Below are positions 26,013 to 34,145 of a DNA stretch of 37,644 bases, one piece after another (position 1 is the first letter of the stretch; the number at the start of each line of letters is the position of its first letter). The stretch spans positions 1 through 37,644 of the forward strand of contig JAISOY010000092.1 of NCBI GenBank assembly GCA_031275285.1. The letters run 5' to 3'. Source of the stretch: Bacteroidales bacterium (GTDB lineage: Bacteria > Bacteroidota > Bacteroidia > Bacteroidales > UBA4181). The translations under genes and the position numbers were made by a program. Under the pieces are notes generated by a model, which did no database searches, had not been told where the DNA came from, and saw only the letters and a program-made list of their open reading frames with translations.

Positions 26013-26945
26013 TTAACTGTTCAACCATGTATCACGGAACCGGGGCTCGAGTATTTTTTGTACATCATGTAATAATACCTCATCCAAAGGTTCTTCTACC
26101 CATCGGATGTTTTGCAGGACGGCTTCCGGACGTGTCGTACTGAATAAAGTAGTGGCAATCCGCGGATTACTTACTGCATATTTTACGGCTAATTGATCGA
26201 TAGATCTGCCTTTAGAGATACAATATTCTACTGCTTTCCGGCATATATCGCGGAGCGGTCCAGGTGCAGGGTGCCATTCCGGAGCGCCCTTTTCCGTGAG
26301 TAAGCCCATTGAAAACGGAGAAGCGTTAATAACGCCGATCCCATGTTCTTCAAAATAATCAAGGTAATCTGTCAGGGCATCATCATTCAGGCAATAATGA
26401 CAGAACGAGAGAATACTGTCTACTGTTCCCTGAGGTACATGGTCAATCACATATTTGAAATGACGGAGTGTCAGGTTAGTGATACCTACATGATTTACGA
26501 TACCGTTATTCCGTAATTCGACCAATGCCGGAAGCGTTTCCCGGCATACCAGGTCAAGATCGGCAAATTCAATGTCATGCACATTAACCAGGTCGATGTA
26601 GCTTACATGTAACCGCTCCATACTTTCATACACGCTTTCGAACGATCGCTTTGCGGAATAATCCCAGATATTTACCCCGTCATTCCCGTAACGGCCCACT
26701 TTTGTAGAAAGGTAATACCTGTCCCTCCCGATATCTTTCAGGGCTTTTCCCAGTACTGTTTCGGCCTTATAATGGCCGTAATAAGGTGATACGTCAATAA
26801 AGTTGATGCCATGATCCACGGCAGTGTGTACGGCTGCAATCCCGTCTTTTTCCCTGAAGGAATGAAAGACTCCACCCAATGATGATGCCCCGAAGCTGAG
26901 GTTGGAAACCCTCATTCCTGTTTTCCCGATTTCCCTGTATTCCAT
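26013..26945 (-). CDS. Aldo/keto reductase, L-galactose/L-fucose dehydrogenase type
   Basis: A 310-residue TIM-barrel oxidoreductase. The catalytic tetrad is present: D51, Y56, K82 (STKVGRY) and H123 (NVHDIEF). The sequence closely follows plant L-galactose dehydrogenase from memory: an opening like 'GxTGxxVSxxxFGASxLGxVF', the segment CHYCLNDD, and the block INASPFSMGLLTEKGAPEWHPAPG in the second half. L-galactose dehydrogenase oxidises the C1 hydroxyl to give the lactone; L-fucose is 6-deoxy-L-galactose, so an L-fucose dehydrogenase is expected beside a fucosidase. The gene starts 32 bp after the fucosidase stop. Sugar and cofactor preference are not provable from sequence. Confidence 0.9.
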   Translation of the reverse strand: MEYREIGKTGMRVSNLSFGASSLGGVFHSFREKDGIAAVHTAVDHGINFIDVSPYYGHYKAETVLGKALKDIGRDRYYLSTKVGRYGNDGVNIWDYSAKRSFESVYESMERLHVSYIDLVNVHDIEFADLDLVCRETLPALVELRNNGIVNHVGITNLTLRHFKYVIDHVPQGTVDSILSFCHYCLNDDALTDYLDYFEEHGIGVINASPFSMGLLTEKGAPEWHPAPGPLRDICRKAVEYCISKGRSIDQLAVKYAVSNPRIATTLFSTTRPEAVLQNIRWVEEPLDEVLLHDVQKILEPRFRDTWLNS

Positions 26946-26977
26946 ATATGCGTATAAATTAAAAATGTGAAGCTGTA

Positions 26978-28528
26978 TCAGTGACCGTGTTTCATTACCT
27001 CATCCACGGCTTCCGATTCCAAATGCCCACCTACTTTTTTGTCAAAACTGATTTTGAAAGCGTATGCAAACTCACAGGGTTTCGTTTCCGGAAAAGATAA
27101 TTTCAATCCATTGTCGGTTTGTTCGTAATCGATCTGCTCATCCGACCCCAACAAGCTTACGTTTAAAATCCGTGCATCGGCTACGGCGTTCTTATCTAAC
27201 GATTTGATTACTACACCAGCGTCATCCCAATTCAATACAATAGCATAAAAATCATTACCCTTAGTGGTAAACCTGATATCACGGGCGGTATACCGGGTTG
27301 CGGTATTGTCGGTAAATGTTCCTACAGTTCCTTCTGTATCGCCTTCACCGAACTTTTTCCAGCAACGTGTGCCATAAATAGCATCACCGTTTACTTTTAA
27401 CCAATTACCAATGGCCAGCAGGACATTTTTTTGTTCCTCCGTAATGGTTCCATCTGCTTTCGGCCCGATATTTAATAATAGATTCCCATTTTTGCTGACA
27501 ATATCAATCAGGTCATGTACAATTTGTTCAGGGGTTTTGTTTTCTTCCCCTTCAATATAGCACCAGGATTTTTTGCCCACAGAGGTGTCTGTTTGCCAGG
27601 GAAATTTCATCATTTTTCCTGATTTTCCCCGTTCTACATCCCAGACATGTATACTGGTCGGATATCCTTGTTTGGTATTGACCACTACCTGCTTTCCCCA
27701 ATCTATTGCACTATTATAATAATAAGCCAGGAATTTGTTAAAATAGGGCATTAATACGGGATCATTGACTGTCCAGTCAAACCACACCAGTTCGGGTTCG
27801 TATTTGTTGATCAGTTCATAAGTATGAGTCAGCCAATTTCGGGCCCAGGCAACATCATAAAATTTTTCTCCGGGTAGTCTTTTTCCATACAGGCTGATTG
27901 TGGTATCCTGTACATCAGAAGGAAATTTCATTCCCCCGTTATAAAACCAACCGTTTTCTGCCCGATGCGTGGAGACACCGAATACAATACCTTCTTTTTC
28001 CAATGATTGTTTCAAAAGGCCTACTATATCTTTTTTGGGGCCCATTTTAACGGAATTCCATGGATTCAGGTCGCTTTCATACATGGCAAAACCGTCGTGA
28101 TGCTCGGCCACGGGGACCACATAACGTGCTCCTGCTGCCTTGAACAATTTAGCCCATTCACCGGCATCGAATTTTTCCGCTTTGAACATGGGAATAAAAT
28201 CTTTATATCCGAATTTAGTATGTTCCCCATAGGTTTCGATATGGTGTTTATATTCCCTCGAATCCTTCATGTACATATTCCTCGGATACCATTCATTGCC
28301 GAAGGCAGGAACGGCATATACACCCCAATGAATAAAGATACCGAATTTCCCATCGATGAACCATTCGGGAAAATGATAATTTTCAGCAAGGTTTTCCCAG
28401 TTGGGTTGAAATATTTCCGTTCCTCCAGGTGATGCTACGGAATCAATATTGATGTTTGTTTTATTTCCGCTTTTGCAGGAAACGATGCATAGTGCAAGTG
28501 CGATTATAAGTAAATGGTTATTTTTCAT
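26978..28528 (-). CDS. GH29 alpha-L-fucosidase lipoprotein
   Basis: A 516-residue secreted glycosidase that removes L-fucose from glycans. The chosen start gives MKNNHLLIIALALCIVSC, a signal with lipobox at C18; the frame is open 15 codons further upstream without signal features. GH29 features: KFGIFIHWGVYAVPAFGNEWYPRNMY (61-86), HHDGFAMY with H143/H144, GPKKD (163-167), the likely catalytic nucleophile D251 in LVWFDW, and NLLLNIGPKADG further on. The C-terminal domain (about 400-516) is a beta-sandwich. It leads the minus-strand cluster and is divergent from an AraC regulator, so is probably induced by fucose or a fucoside. Its substrate linkage is not predictable from sequence. Confidence 0.95.
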   Translation of the reverse strand: MKNNHLLIIALALCIVSCKSGNKTNINIDSVASPGGTEIFQPNWENLAENYHFPEWFIDGKFGIFIHWGVYAVPAFGNEWYPRNMYMKDSREYKHHIETYGEHTKFGYKDFIPMFKAEKFDAGEWAKLFKAAGARYVVPVAEHHDGFAMYESDLNPWNSVKMGPKKDIVGLLKQSLEKEGIVFGVSTHRAENGWFYNGGMKFPSDVQDTTISLYGKRLPGEKFYDVAWARNWLTHTYELINKYEPELVWFDWTVNDPVLMPYFNKFLAYYYNSAIDWGKQVVVNTKQGYPTSIHVWDVERGKSGKMMKFPWQTDTSVGKKSWCYIEGEENKTPEQIVHDLIDIVSKNGNLLLNIGPKADGTITEEQKNVLLAIGNWLKVNGDAIYGTRCWKKFGEGDTEGTVGTFTDNTATRYTARDIRFTTKGNDFYAIVLNWDDAGVVIKSLDKNAVADARILNVSLLGSDEQIDYEQTDNGLKLSFPETKPCEFAYAFKISFDKKVGGHLESEAVDEVMKHGH

Positions 28529-28570
28529 TGCGTTAAAATTTGAATAGGTGATCAATTTGTAAAAACATAG

Positions 28571-28578
28571 CAAATATA
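28571..28578 (-). promoter_or_regulatory. -7 element upstream of the fucosidase gene
   Basis: The minus strand reads TATATTTG, an exact TAnnTTTG, 42 bp before the fucosidase ATG. No TTTG is found at the usual distance upstream, which fits a promoter that needs an activator such as the divergent AraC-family protein. Confidence 0.5.
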
Positions 28579-28599
28579 GAAATGAATGTTTTTCCAGTG

Positions 28600-28651
28600 T
28601 AATACAATTTCGATGAGAAATCGCACAATATCGATATCCTGTTTTGTATTA
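28600..28651. promoter_or_regulatory. Inverted repeat in the divergent fucosidase/AraC region, possible operator
   Basis: TAATACAA (28600-28607) is inverted as TTGTATTA (28644-28651), 36 bases apart, just upstream of the fucosidase -7 element. An AATCG/TATCGATAT block lies between. A regulator site is an inference from position. Confidence 0.35.
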
Positions 28652-28728
28652 TTCAATAATAGAGTAGATTATTTGTTTTTTACTATTCTTATTCCGATAT
28701 TTGATGATGGTATTTATGTGCTTCCGTG

Positions 28729-29595
28729 ATGAATAAGAAAGAGAATCTGAACCTGATATTGTTGAATATAGGGCGTGCTGTACACAATGCGGATTGGAAC
28801 TGGAAAGGAGTAAACAGTCCTTTTGCCAGGATCTATTTTGTGGAAAGCGGCTCGGCAAAAGTCATTATCGGGGATAAATTGTTGGCCGTGACACCTGGAT
28901 TTTTATACCTTATTCCTTCATTTACTACGCACGGATATGTTTGTGACGGTCCATTCGTTCTCTATTATATTCATGTTTATGACGAACAGCACATATTCGA
29001 TCGGTTGAATTTTCCGTTTAAGGTGGAGGCCGGTAAACTGGAAGCCTTGCTTGTGAAACGCTTGCTGGCAATCAACCCGGATAGGGAACTGACACGTTAC
29101 GATCCCGGAACATATGATAATCCACCTACTTTGATGCAGAATATAGCCCATAGTTCCCAATTTCCTTTTTATACAATTGTTGAAACCAAGGGGATTTTGC
29201 TCCAGTTGTTTTCCCATTTCCTGGTTCGGGCTACTTTTAAGCAGAATATAACCGATAAAAGGATATTAAAAGTAGTACGATATATCAGGGAACATATCCA
29301 TCAAGCTATAAAAATACAGGAGTTATCCGCGCTTTGCTGTCTTTCGGATGATCATTTTATCCGTATATTTAAAAAAGAACTGAAATGTACGCCTATGGAA
29401 TATATTAATCAACGGAAGATAGAAAGGACACAGCTCATGTTATTGATTGATGAAAAACCGGTAAAGGAAATTGCTTATTCTCTTTCGTTTGAAAATGTTT
29501 CCTATTTCAATCGTCTTTTTAAAAAATATACGCAACTAACTCCCAATCAGTATCGGGAAAAATTAATCCAGGGAAAGAACCGGATGCTTTTGTGA
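28729..29595 (+). CDS. AraC-family transcriptional regulator
   Basis: A 288-residue regulator. The frame also allows a GTG at 28726, directly before this ATG, and the ATG is preferred. The N-terminal half (about 25-150) is a cupin-like ligand-binding domain with FARIYFVESGSAKVIIGD and the LAVTPGFLYLIPSFTTHGY beta segments typical of AraC sugar sensors. The C-terminal half (about 185-285) has two helix-turn-helix motifs: the first around IQELSALCCLSDDHFIRIFKK, the second around VKEIAYSLSFENVSYFNRLFKK, closing with the LTPNQYR signature. It is divergent from the fucosidase cluster and probably activates it. The effector is unknown; a fucose derivative is likely. Confidence 0.92.
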   Translation: MNKKENLNLILLNIGRAVHNADWNWKGVNSPFARIYFVESGSAKVIIGDKLLAVTPGFLYLIPSFTTHGYVCDGPFVLYYIHVYDEQHIFDRLNFPFKVEAGKLEALLVKRLLAINPDRELTRYDPGTYDNPPTLMQNIAHSSQFPFYTIVETKGILLQLFSHFLVRATFKQNITDKRILKVVRYIREHIHQAIKIQELSALCCLSDDHFIRIFKKELKCTPMEYINQRKIERTQLMLLIDEKPVKEIAYSLSFENVSYFNRLFKKYTQLTPNQYREKLIQGKNRMLL

Positions 29596-29665
29596 ATTTA
29601 CTGTTAAAGTAGATAAAAATAGCATGACAATGTGACTTAAGAAAACAATAAACAGCACTAATTGC

Positions 29666-31915
29666 TTATTTTCCGGACGACCGGTAAAAGTTACGGTTCG
29701 ATTTCACCAGGCTTACTGCAAACAATACAATATTTTTAGTTTCCGTCAGGATGTTCAGGTAAAGCACACTATTACGTGTTGAGACTTCTTGCTTTTTGAT
29801 CCTTTTCAATTGCTTTTTCTGCAAATTATCAATCAAATTCAATATAACTACTTTCTTTTTGCGGATATCTTCCAGATCATCGTACCGGCGGTTTTTCAGC
29901 ACATGCAAAATCATATTGAAAAATATGGCCATTTCATCATTTAATTCTGTCAATTCTTTCATCTGTACAGGAATAAATGGAGAATGGTTATTATCCAAAT
30001 ATTCAAAAGCAGGTTTATAAATAAACAAAATACTATTGGCTATTTCCCGGGATGAATCTGCTACCTGTACATAGAACTGGCTCGATTCCAATGCATCCCC
30101 CTGCAATTTAGCAATGACTTTATAAACATTATTCCTAAGGTCTTTTGTATGTTTATTTAAATCATGTACTTCATCACTCATTCCCTTTAATGCCTTCCTT
30201 TTATTATCCAAAAAGTTACTAAGTATCAGATAATATAGTTTTGATGCAGCAATAGTCATAGAAACAATCTGTTCGTTACTGCTTTCAAAAACACGCGAAG
30301 AGGTAACACTCTTAGCATTCAATAACCCAACATCCTTCTTTTTCTTGTTCTCTTTTTCCTGTTCTTTTGCTTTCCTTTCCGATAAAAAGAGGGAACGGAA
30401 CATAAAATAAAGTACAATGGCCACGAAGATTGAAAATGTGACCCATTTTCCCCAAATCAATAACGAGGTTATGATACAGGATAGTGTCAGCGCCGAAATA
30501 GCCGTAATAAACCATCCGCCTATTACTGTAATTACTCCTGTGATCCGGTATACTGCGGTTTCCCTGTCCCAGGCCCGGTCTGCCAATGAACTCCCCATTG
30601 CCACCATAAAAGTCACATAAGTTGTAGATAAGGGCAGTTTCAATGATGTAGCAGAAGCAATAAGGATACTGGCAACTACCAGATTTACAGATGCCCTTAC
30701 CTGATCAAAAGCAACATCTTCATCCGACCTCCTCTTCTGAAAACGCCGGTCTATCTTTTTTTGCCATCTCTTAGGAACAATTCTTTCAAAAAAACCGGAA
30801 GCATTCAATGTTCCACGAACCAATGTTCGTGCCAGCAAAGTTGAATCAAACTGCTCCTCCCCTGCCGTATCCTGACGACTCAGGTTGATTGTTGTATCGA
30901 TCACCTTACGGGCCCGTCTCGAAAATGCCAGAGTAACCGCCATGATCAAACCGGCAATCAATAAGAAAATAGTCGGTGTTTTCACAGCCTCATTCAGTGA
31001 ACTCATCACCAAACTATTATCTGCAACCCCAGAAGATGCATATACTTTATATGATTCCAAACCAGCCAAAGGCACCCCTATAAAATTTACCAGGTCATTC
31101 CCGGCAAAAGCCATAGCCAATGCAAATGTGCCGACAAGTATCACTATTTTTAAAACATTGGTCTTGAAAGCCCACATGAGCAGTTGTAAGATAATGGTCC
31201 ACAAAACAAAATTACCTATCAGCAACTGCCAGTTATGGGTATTGATCCACTCCAGGTATTCCGGTTTCATAAATGAAGCACCTTTTGCTCCTTTCATGAT
31301 CATGAAATAAATAATAGAAGTAATAGCTATTCCTCCGAATAATGACCCGAAGTACTTATATGTTTTGCGGTAATTAAAAGTAAAGATAAAACGAACCACC
31401 CATTGTATCAGGGAACCGGAAACAAACGCCACAACAACAGATATCAATATCCCGCTAATAATGGCCAATGCTTTGGCTGTATTTATATACTCCCCTAATG
31501 CAGCATAGCCTTCGCCAGCCTGGGTCAACTTGAATATAGCCATCGCCAGGGATGCGCCTAGCAGATCAAAAATAATGGATACTGTGGTAGAAGTTGGTAA
31601 TCCCAGACCATTAAATATATCAAGTAAAATGACATCGGATATCATTACCCCGACAAAGATCCACATGATCTCATTAAAATAAAATTTACTCGGGTTGAAA
31701 ATACCATTTCGCGCAATATCCATCATTCCGCTTGAAAATGTCGCTCCTAGTACAATTCCAAGGCAAGCGACAATCATAATTGTACGGTACGATGCGACCT
31801 TAGAACCTATGGCGGAATTAAGAAAATTAGAAGCATCATTACTCACCCCGACCATCAGGTCAAACACAGCAAACAGCAATAAAACCCCAACAAGAATAAT
31901 GTATACTTGGTCCAT
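29666..31915 (-). CDS. PiT-family inorganic phosphate transporter with C-terminal PhoU-like domain
   Basis: A 749-residue protein. The N-terminal 530 residues carry about a dozen membrane helices with the two PiT signature repeats: GVSNDASN at 23-30 and GNDLVNF at about 272-278, and GLPTST at 105-110 and KLPLSTT later. The soluble C-terminal part (about 545-749) is an all-helical PhoU-like domain with two long helical repeats. PiT proteins import phosphate with H+ or Na+, often as metal phosphate; the PhoU-like tail is the usual regulator in a separate gene elsewhere, here fused. No separate phoU lies nearby. The gene is divergent from mgtC with a -7-like element between. Length and fusion are common in Bacteroidota. 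Confidence 0.92.
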   Translation of the reverse strand: MDQVYIILVGVLLLFAVFDLMVGVSNDASNFLNSAIGSKVASYRTIMIVACLGIVLGATFSSGMMDIARNGIFNPSKFYFNEIMWIFVGVMISDVILLDIFNGLGLPTSTTVSIIFDLLGASLAMAIFKLTQAGEGYAALGEYINTAKALAIISGILISVVVAFVSGSLIQWVVRFIFTFNYRKTYKYFGSLFGGIAITSIIYFMIMKGAKGASFMKPEYLEWINTHNWQLLIGNFVLWTIILQLLMWAFKTNVLKIVILVGTFALAMAFAGNDLVNFIGVPLAGLESYKVYASSGVADNSLVMSSLNEAVKTPTIFLLIAGLIMAVTLAFSRRARKVIDTTINLSRQDTAGEEQFDSTLLARTLVRGTLNASGFFERIVPKRWQKKIDRRFQKRRSDEDVAFDQVRASVNLVVASILIASATSLKLPLSTTYVTFMVAMGSSLADRAWDRETAVYRITGVITVIGGWFITAISALTLSCIITSLLIWGKWVTFSIFVAIVLYFMFRSLFLSERKAKEQEKENKKKKDVGLLNAKSVTSSRVFESSNEQIVSMTIAASKLYYLILSNFLDNKRKALKGMSDEVHDLNKHTKDLRNNVYKVIAKLQGDALESSQFYVQVADSSREIANSILFIYKPAFEYLDNNHSPFIPVQMKELTELNDEMAIFFNMILHVLKNRRYDDLEDIRKKKVVILNLIDNLQKKQLKRIKKQEVSTRNSVLYLNILTETKNIVLFAVSLVKSNRNFYRSSGK

Positions 31916-31937
31916 AATTTATGATATATTTAAGCTA

Positions 31938-31945
31938 CAAAAATA
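31938..31945 (-). promoter_or_regulatory. -7 element upstream of the phosphate transporter gene
   Basis: The minus strand reads TATTTTTG, an exact TAnnTTTG, 22 bp before the ATG at 31915. The upstream TTTG is degenerate (ATTG, 17 bases away). Confidence 0.45.
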
Positions 31946-32009
31946 CGTCCCGTCATTTTTTCCAATGTTAAATAATTGTTAAGATATTGTAAATTTTACC
32001 CCATTAACT

Positions 32010-32041
32010 ATTGTAATCTTAACAAGAAATTCATAACTTTG
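32010..32041 (+). promoter_or_regulatory. Promoter upstream of the MgtC-family gene
   Basis: ATTG (32010-32013, one mismatch to TTTG), 20 bases, then TAACTTTG (32034-32041), an exact -7 element, 38 bp before the ATG at 32080. Confidence 0.55.
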
Positions 32042-32079
32042 TTATAATTAGGTTAACATATGCACAAAACACCCGGATC

Positions 32080-32784
32080 ATGATCAATCAATGGCTTCAT
32101 GAAGCACTGTATTCAATGGAAATAAATACCACAACAGCTACATTCAGACTGGTATTTAGTTTAATAGTCGGCGGCATTATCGGATTGGAACGACGCTGGA
32201 GGCAACAACCGGCTGGTTTCCGGACCCATATTTTAATCTGTTTGGCTGCGACTTTACTAATGATGTTATCTATATACATTCCACAACAATATGAAGATTT
32301 TAAAAACGGGGATCCCGGCAGGATTGCCGCACAAATCATTACAGGTGTAGGCTTCTTAGGGGCCGGAGCCATTATCAAAATCGGGTCCAATATCCGCGGA
32401 CTAACAACGGCGGCGTCCATCTGGCTGATCTCAGCCATCGGTATGGGAATCGGCGCCGGACTATACCTTATATCGGGCATTGTTGCGTTCCTTATGCTAT
32501 TTATCTTAATCGTCCTTGAAAGGTTTGAAAAACGAATAATACCGGATTATACAACCAGGATATTATCCGTAATCACAGAGAGCCGGACTGTCAGTTCAGA
32601 CAAGATCCTCAGTATCCTAAAACACTATCCCCTTTCGGTAGTCAATGTCGATATTCACCACAGTTTTAGTAAAGTGACGACCGAAATGAACTTTACAATA
32701 TCTTTTAAAAATAATTTGCCCATAGACAATATTATTGACGCTATTGGAGAGATCGAACAGGTAAAGATGGTCAATCTACTCTGA
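32080..32784 (+). CDS. MgtC/SapB-family membrane protein
   Basis: A 234-residue inner-membrane protein. Hydrophobic helices fill about residues 20-145 and carry the MgtC hallmarks: GLERRWRQQPAGFRTHILICL (about 36-56) and GVGFLGAGAIIK...RGLTTAASIW (about 89-115). The soluble C-terminal part (about 155-234) is an ACT-like domain. MgtC-family proteins are needed for growth in low magnesium in several pathogens, and in Salmonella MgtC inhibits the ATP synthase and limits phosphate uptake; no function is proven for the family as a whole. Its position beside a PiT phosphate transporter is suggestive of phosphate or magnesium homeostasis. Start at 32080 follows a promoter-like element. Confidence 0.9.
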   Translation: MINQWLHEALYSMEINTTTATFRLVFSLIVGGIIGLERRWRQQPAGFRTHILICLAATLLMMLSIYIPQQYEDFKNGDPGRIAAQIITGVGFLGAGAIIKIGSNIRGLTTAASIWLISAIGMGIGAGLYLISGIVAFLMLFILIVLERFEKRIIPDYTTRILSVITESRTVSSDKILSILKHYPLSVVNVDIHHSFSKVTTEMNFTISFKNNLPIDNIIDAIGEIEQVKMVNLL

Positions 32785-32802
32785 CTTTTCGGGCAAAATC
32801 CG

Positions 32803-32810
32803 TACATTTG
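32803..32810 (+). promoter_or_regulatory. -7 element upstream of the HD-domain gene
   Basis: TACATTTG matches TAnnTTTG and lies in the 44-bp gap between the MgtC gene and the HD-domain gene. There is no good upstream TTTG. Confidence 0.4.
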
Positions 32811-32828
32811 TCGCTTCATTTATTCTTC

Positions 32829-34067
32829 ATGCACCACAATAAAAAGCGTAAAATCGTCAACGACCCGGTATATGGTTTTATCAACATACCATATCCGATA
32901 CTATATGACTTGATGGAGCATCCTTATTTTCAAAGATTAAGACGCATCAAGCAACTCGGACTAACCAGCCTCGTGTATCCGGGCGCCAACCATACACGTT
33001 TTCAACATGCACTGGGGTCGATGCACCTGATGGAAGAAGCGATAAAAACGCTCCGTTCGAAAGGATTGGATATTACCGAAAGCGAATCGGAAGCAGCCCT
33101 GATCGCTATTTTACTGCACGACATTGGTCATGGTCCTTATTCCCATGCTTTGGAACATACGGTAGTGGAGAATGTGTCTCATGAAACGATATCCTTACTT
33201 TTCATGCAGGAACTGAATAACCAATTCAACGGAAAACTCGATCTGGCTATTGATATATTCCAAAAAAAATATCCAAAAAAATATCTGTGCCAGCTAGTTT
33301 CCAGCCAGTTGGATATGGACCGGCTGGACTATCTCAGGCGCGACAGTTTTTTTACAGGGGTCACTGAGGGAATTATCGGATCTGACCGGATCATCAAAAT
33401 GCTTCATGTTTACCAGGATGAATTGGTCATCGAAGCAAAAGGTATCTATTCCATTGAAAAATTCCTACTGGCCCGGCGATTAATGTACTGGCAGGTATAC
33501 CTTCATAAAACCGTAATCTCAGCAGATCAGCTATTATTAAGTATTTTAAGAAGGGCAAAACAACTCATACACTCCGGGATAGAAATTTTCACTACTCCCG
33601 ACCTACATTATTTCCTTTATGATTCTACTTCCTTAGAAACAAAACAAAAACCGTCGGAAATGCTCCATCATTATGCCAACCTGGATGATAATGATATAGC
33701 GATCGCTATTAAAATGTGGTCTTCTCACGAAGACCCGGTACTATCAAAATTATCAGACAAGTTATTGAACCGGACTTTGTTTCGTATTGAAATACAAAAT
33801 GAACCCTTTTCAGCCGATCATATTGCTCATATGCGGAAACAAGTGGCCAGACATTATCAGTTCAGTGAAAGCGATGCTGATTTCTTTGTCTGTTCTGGTA
33901 TATTATCCAATCATGCATACAATAGCAATAATACCGGAGAAAGTATCCTCGCTATGCAACAAGGTAGACCGGTTGATATTACGGAAGCTTCCGATTTAGA
34001 TAATCTATTCGGGATGTCAAAAATAGTGGAGAAATATTTTTTATGCTACCCAAAAGATTTGAAATAA
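32829..34067 (+). CDS. HD-superfamily phosphohydrolase (dGTPase-like)
   Basis: A 412-residue cytosolic metal-dependent phosphohydrolase. Metal-binding residues of the HD domain: H60 in RFQH, H97-D98 in LLHDIG and an Asp in LDMDRLDYLRRDS (about D164). The opening NDPVYGFINIPYPI and the repeated 'FQRLRRIKQLG' and 'GANHTRFQHALGSMH' blocks are typical of the COG1078 group of HD proteins, related to dNTP triphosphohydrolases. The substrate is not determined. A TTG-initiated frame opens at 32808 but the ATG at 32829 is the sensible start. The gene begins 44 bp after mgtC, so it may be partly cotranscribed. Confidence 0.92.
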   Translation: MHHNKKRKIVNDPVYGFINIPYPILYDLMEHPYFQRLRRIKQLGLTSLVYPGANHTRFQHALGSMHLMEEAIKTLRSKGLDITESESEAALIAILLHDIGHGPYSHALEHTVVENVSHETISLLFMQELNNQFNGKLDLAIDIFQKKYPKKYLCQLVSSQLDMDRLDYLRRDSFFTGVTEGIIGSDRIIKMLHVYQDELVIEAKGIYSIEKFLLARRLMYWQVYLHKTVISADQLLLSILRRAKQLIHSGIEIFTTPDLHYFLYDSTSLETKQKPSEMLHHYANLDDNDIAIAIKMWSSHEDPVLSKLSDKLLNRTLFRIEIQNEPFSADHIAHMRKQVARHYQFSESDADFFVCSGILSNHAYNSNNTGESILAMQQGRPVDITEASDLDNLFGMSKIVEKYFLCYPKDLK

Positions 34068-34099
34068 AGATATACACGATACAAAAGGGGCATAAATGA

Positions 34100-34130
34100 T
34101 TTTTTTTTTGTGAAAAAGCATGTAGCTTTG
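34100..34130 (+). promoter_or_regulatory. Probable promoter of the large surface-protein gene, containing a T10 run
   Basis: TAGCTTTG (34123-34130) is an exact -7 element, 15 bp before the ATG at 34146. A run of ten Ts (34100-34109) covers the place where the upstream TTTG should be. Confidence 0.45.
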
Positions 34131-34145
34131 TAGATCAATCAAAAT

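Noticed and set aside
28007..28432. A 141-codon open frame on the plus strand
   Set aside because: It is opposite to the GH29 fucosidase coding sequence and includes the reverse of its conserved motifs.
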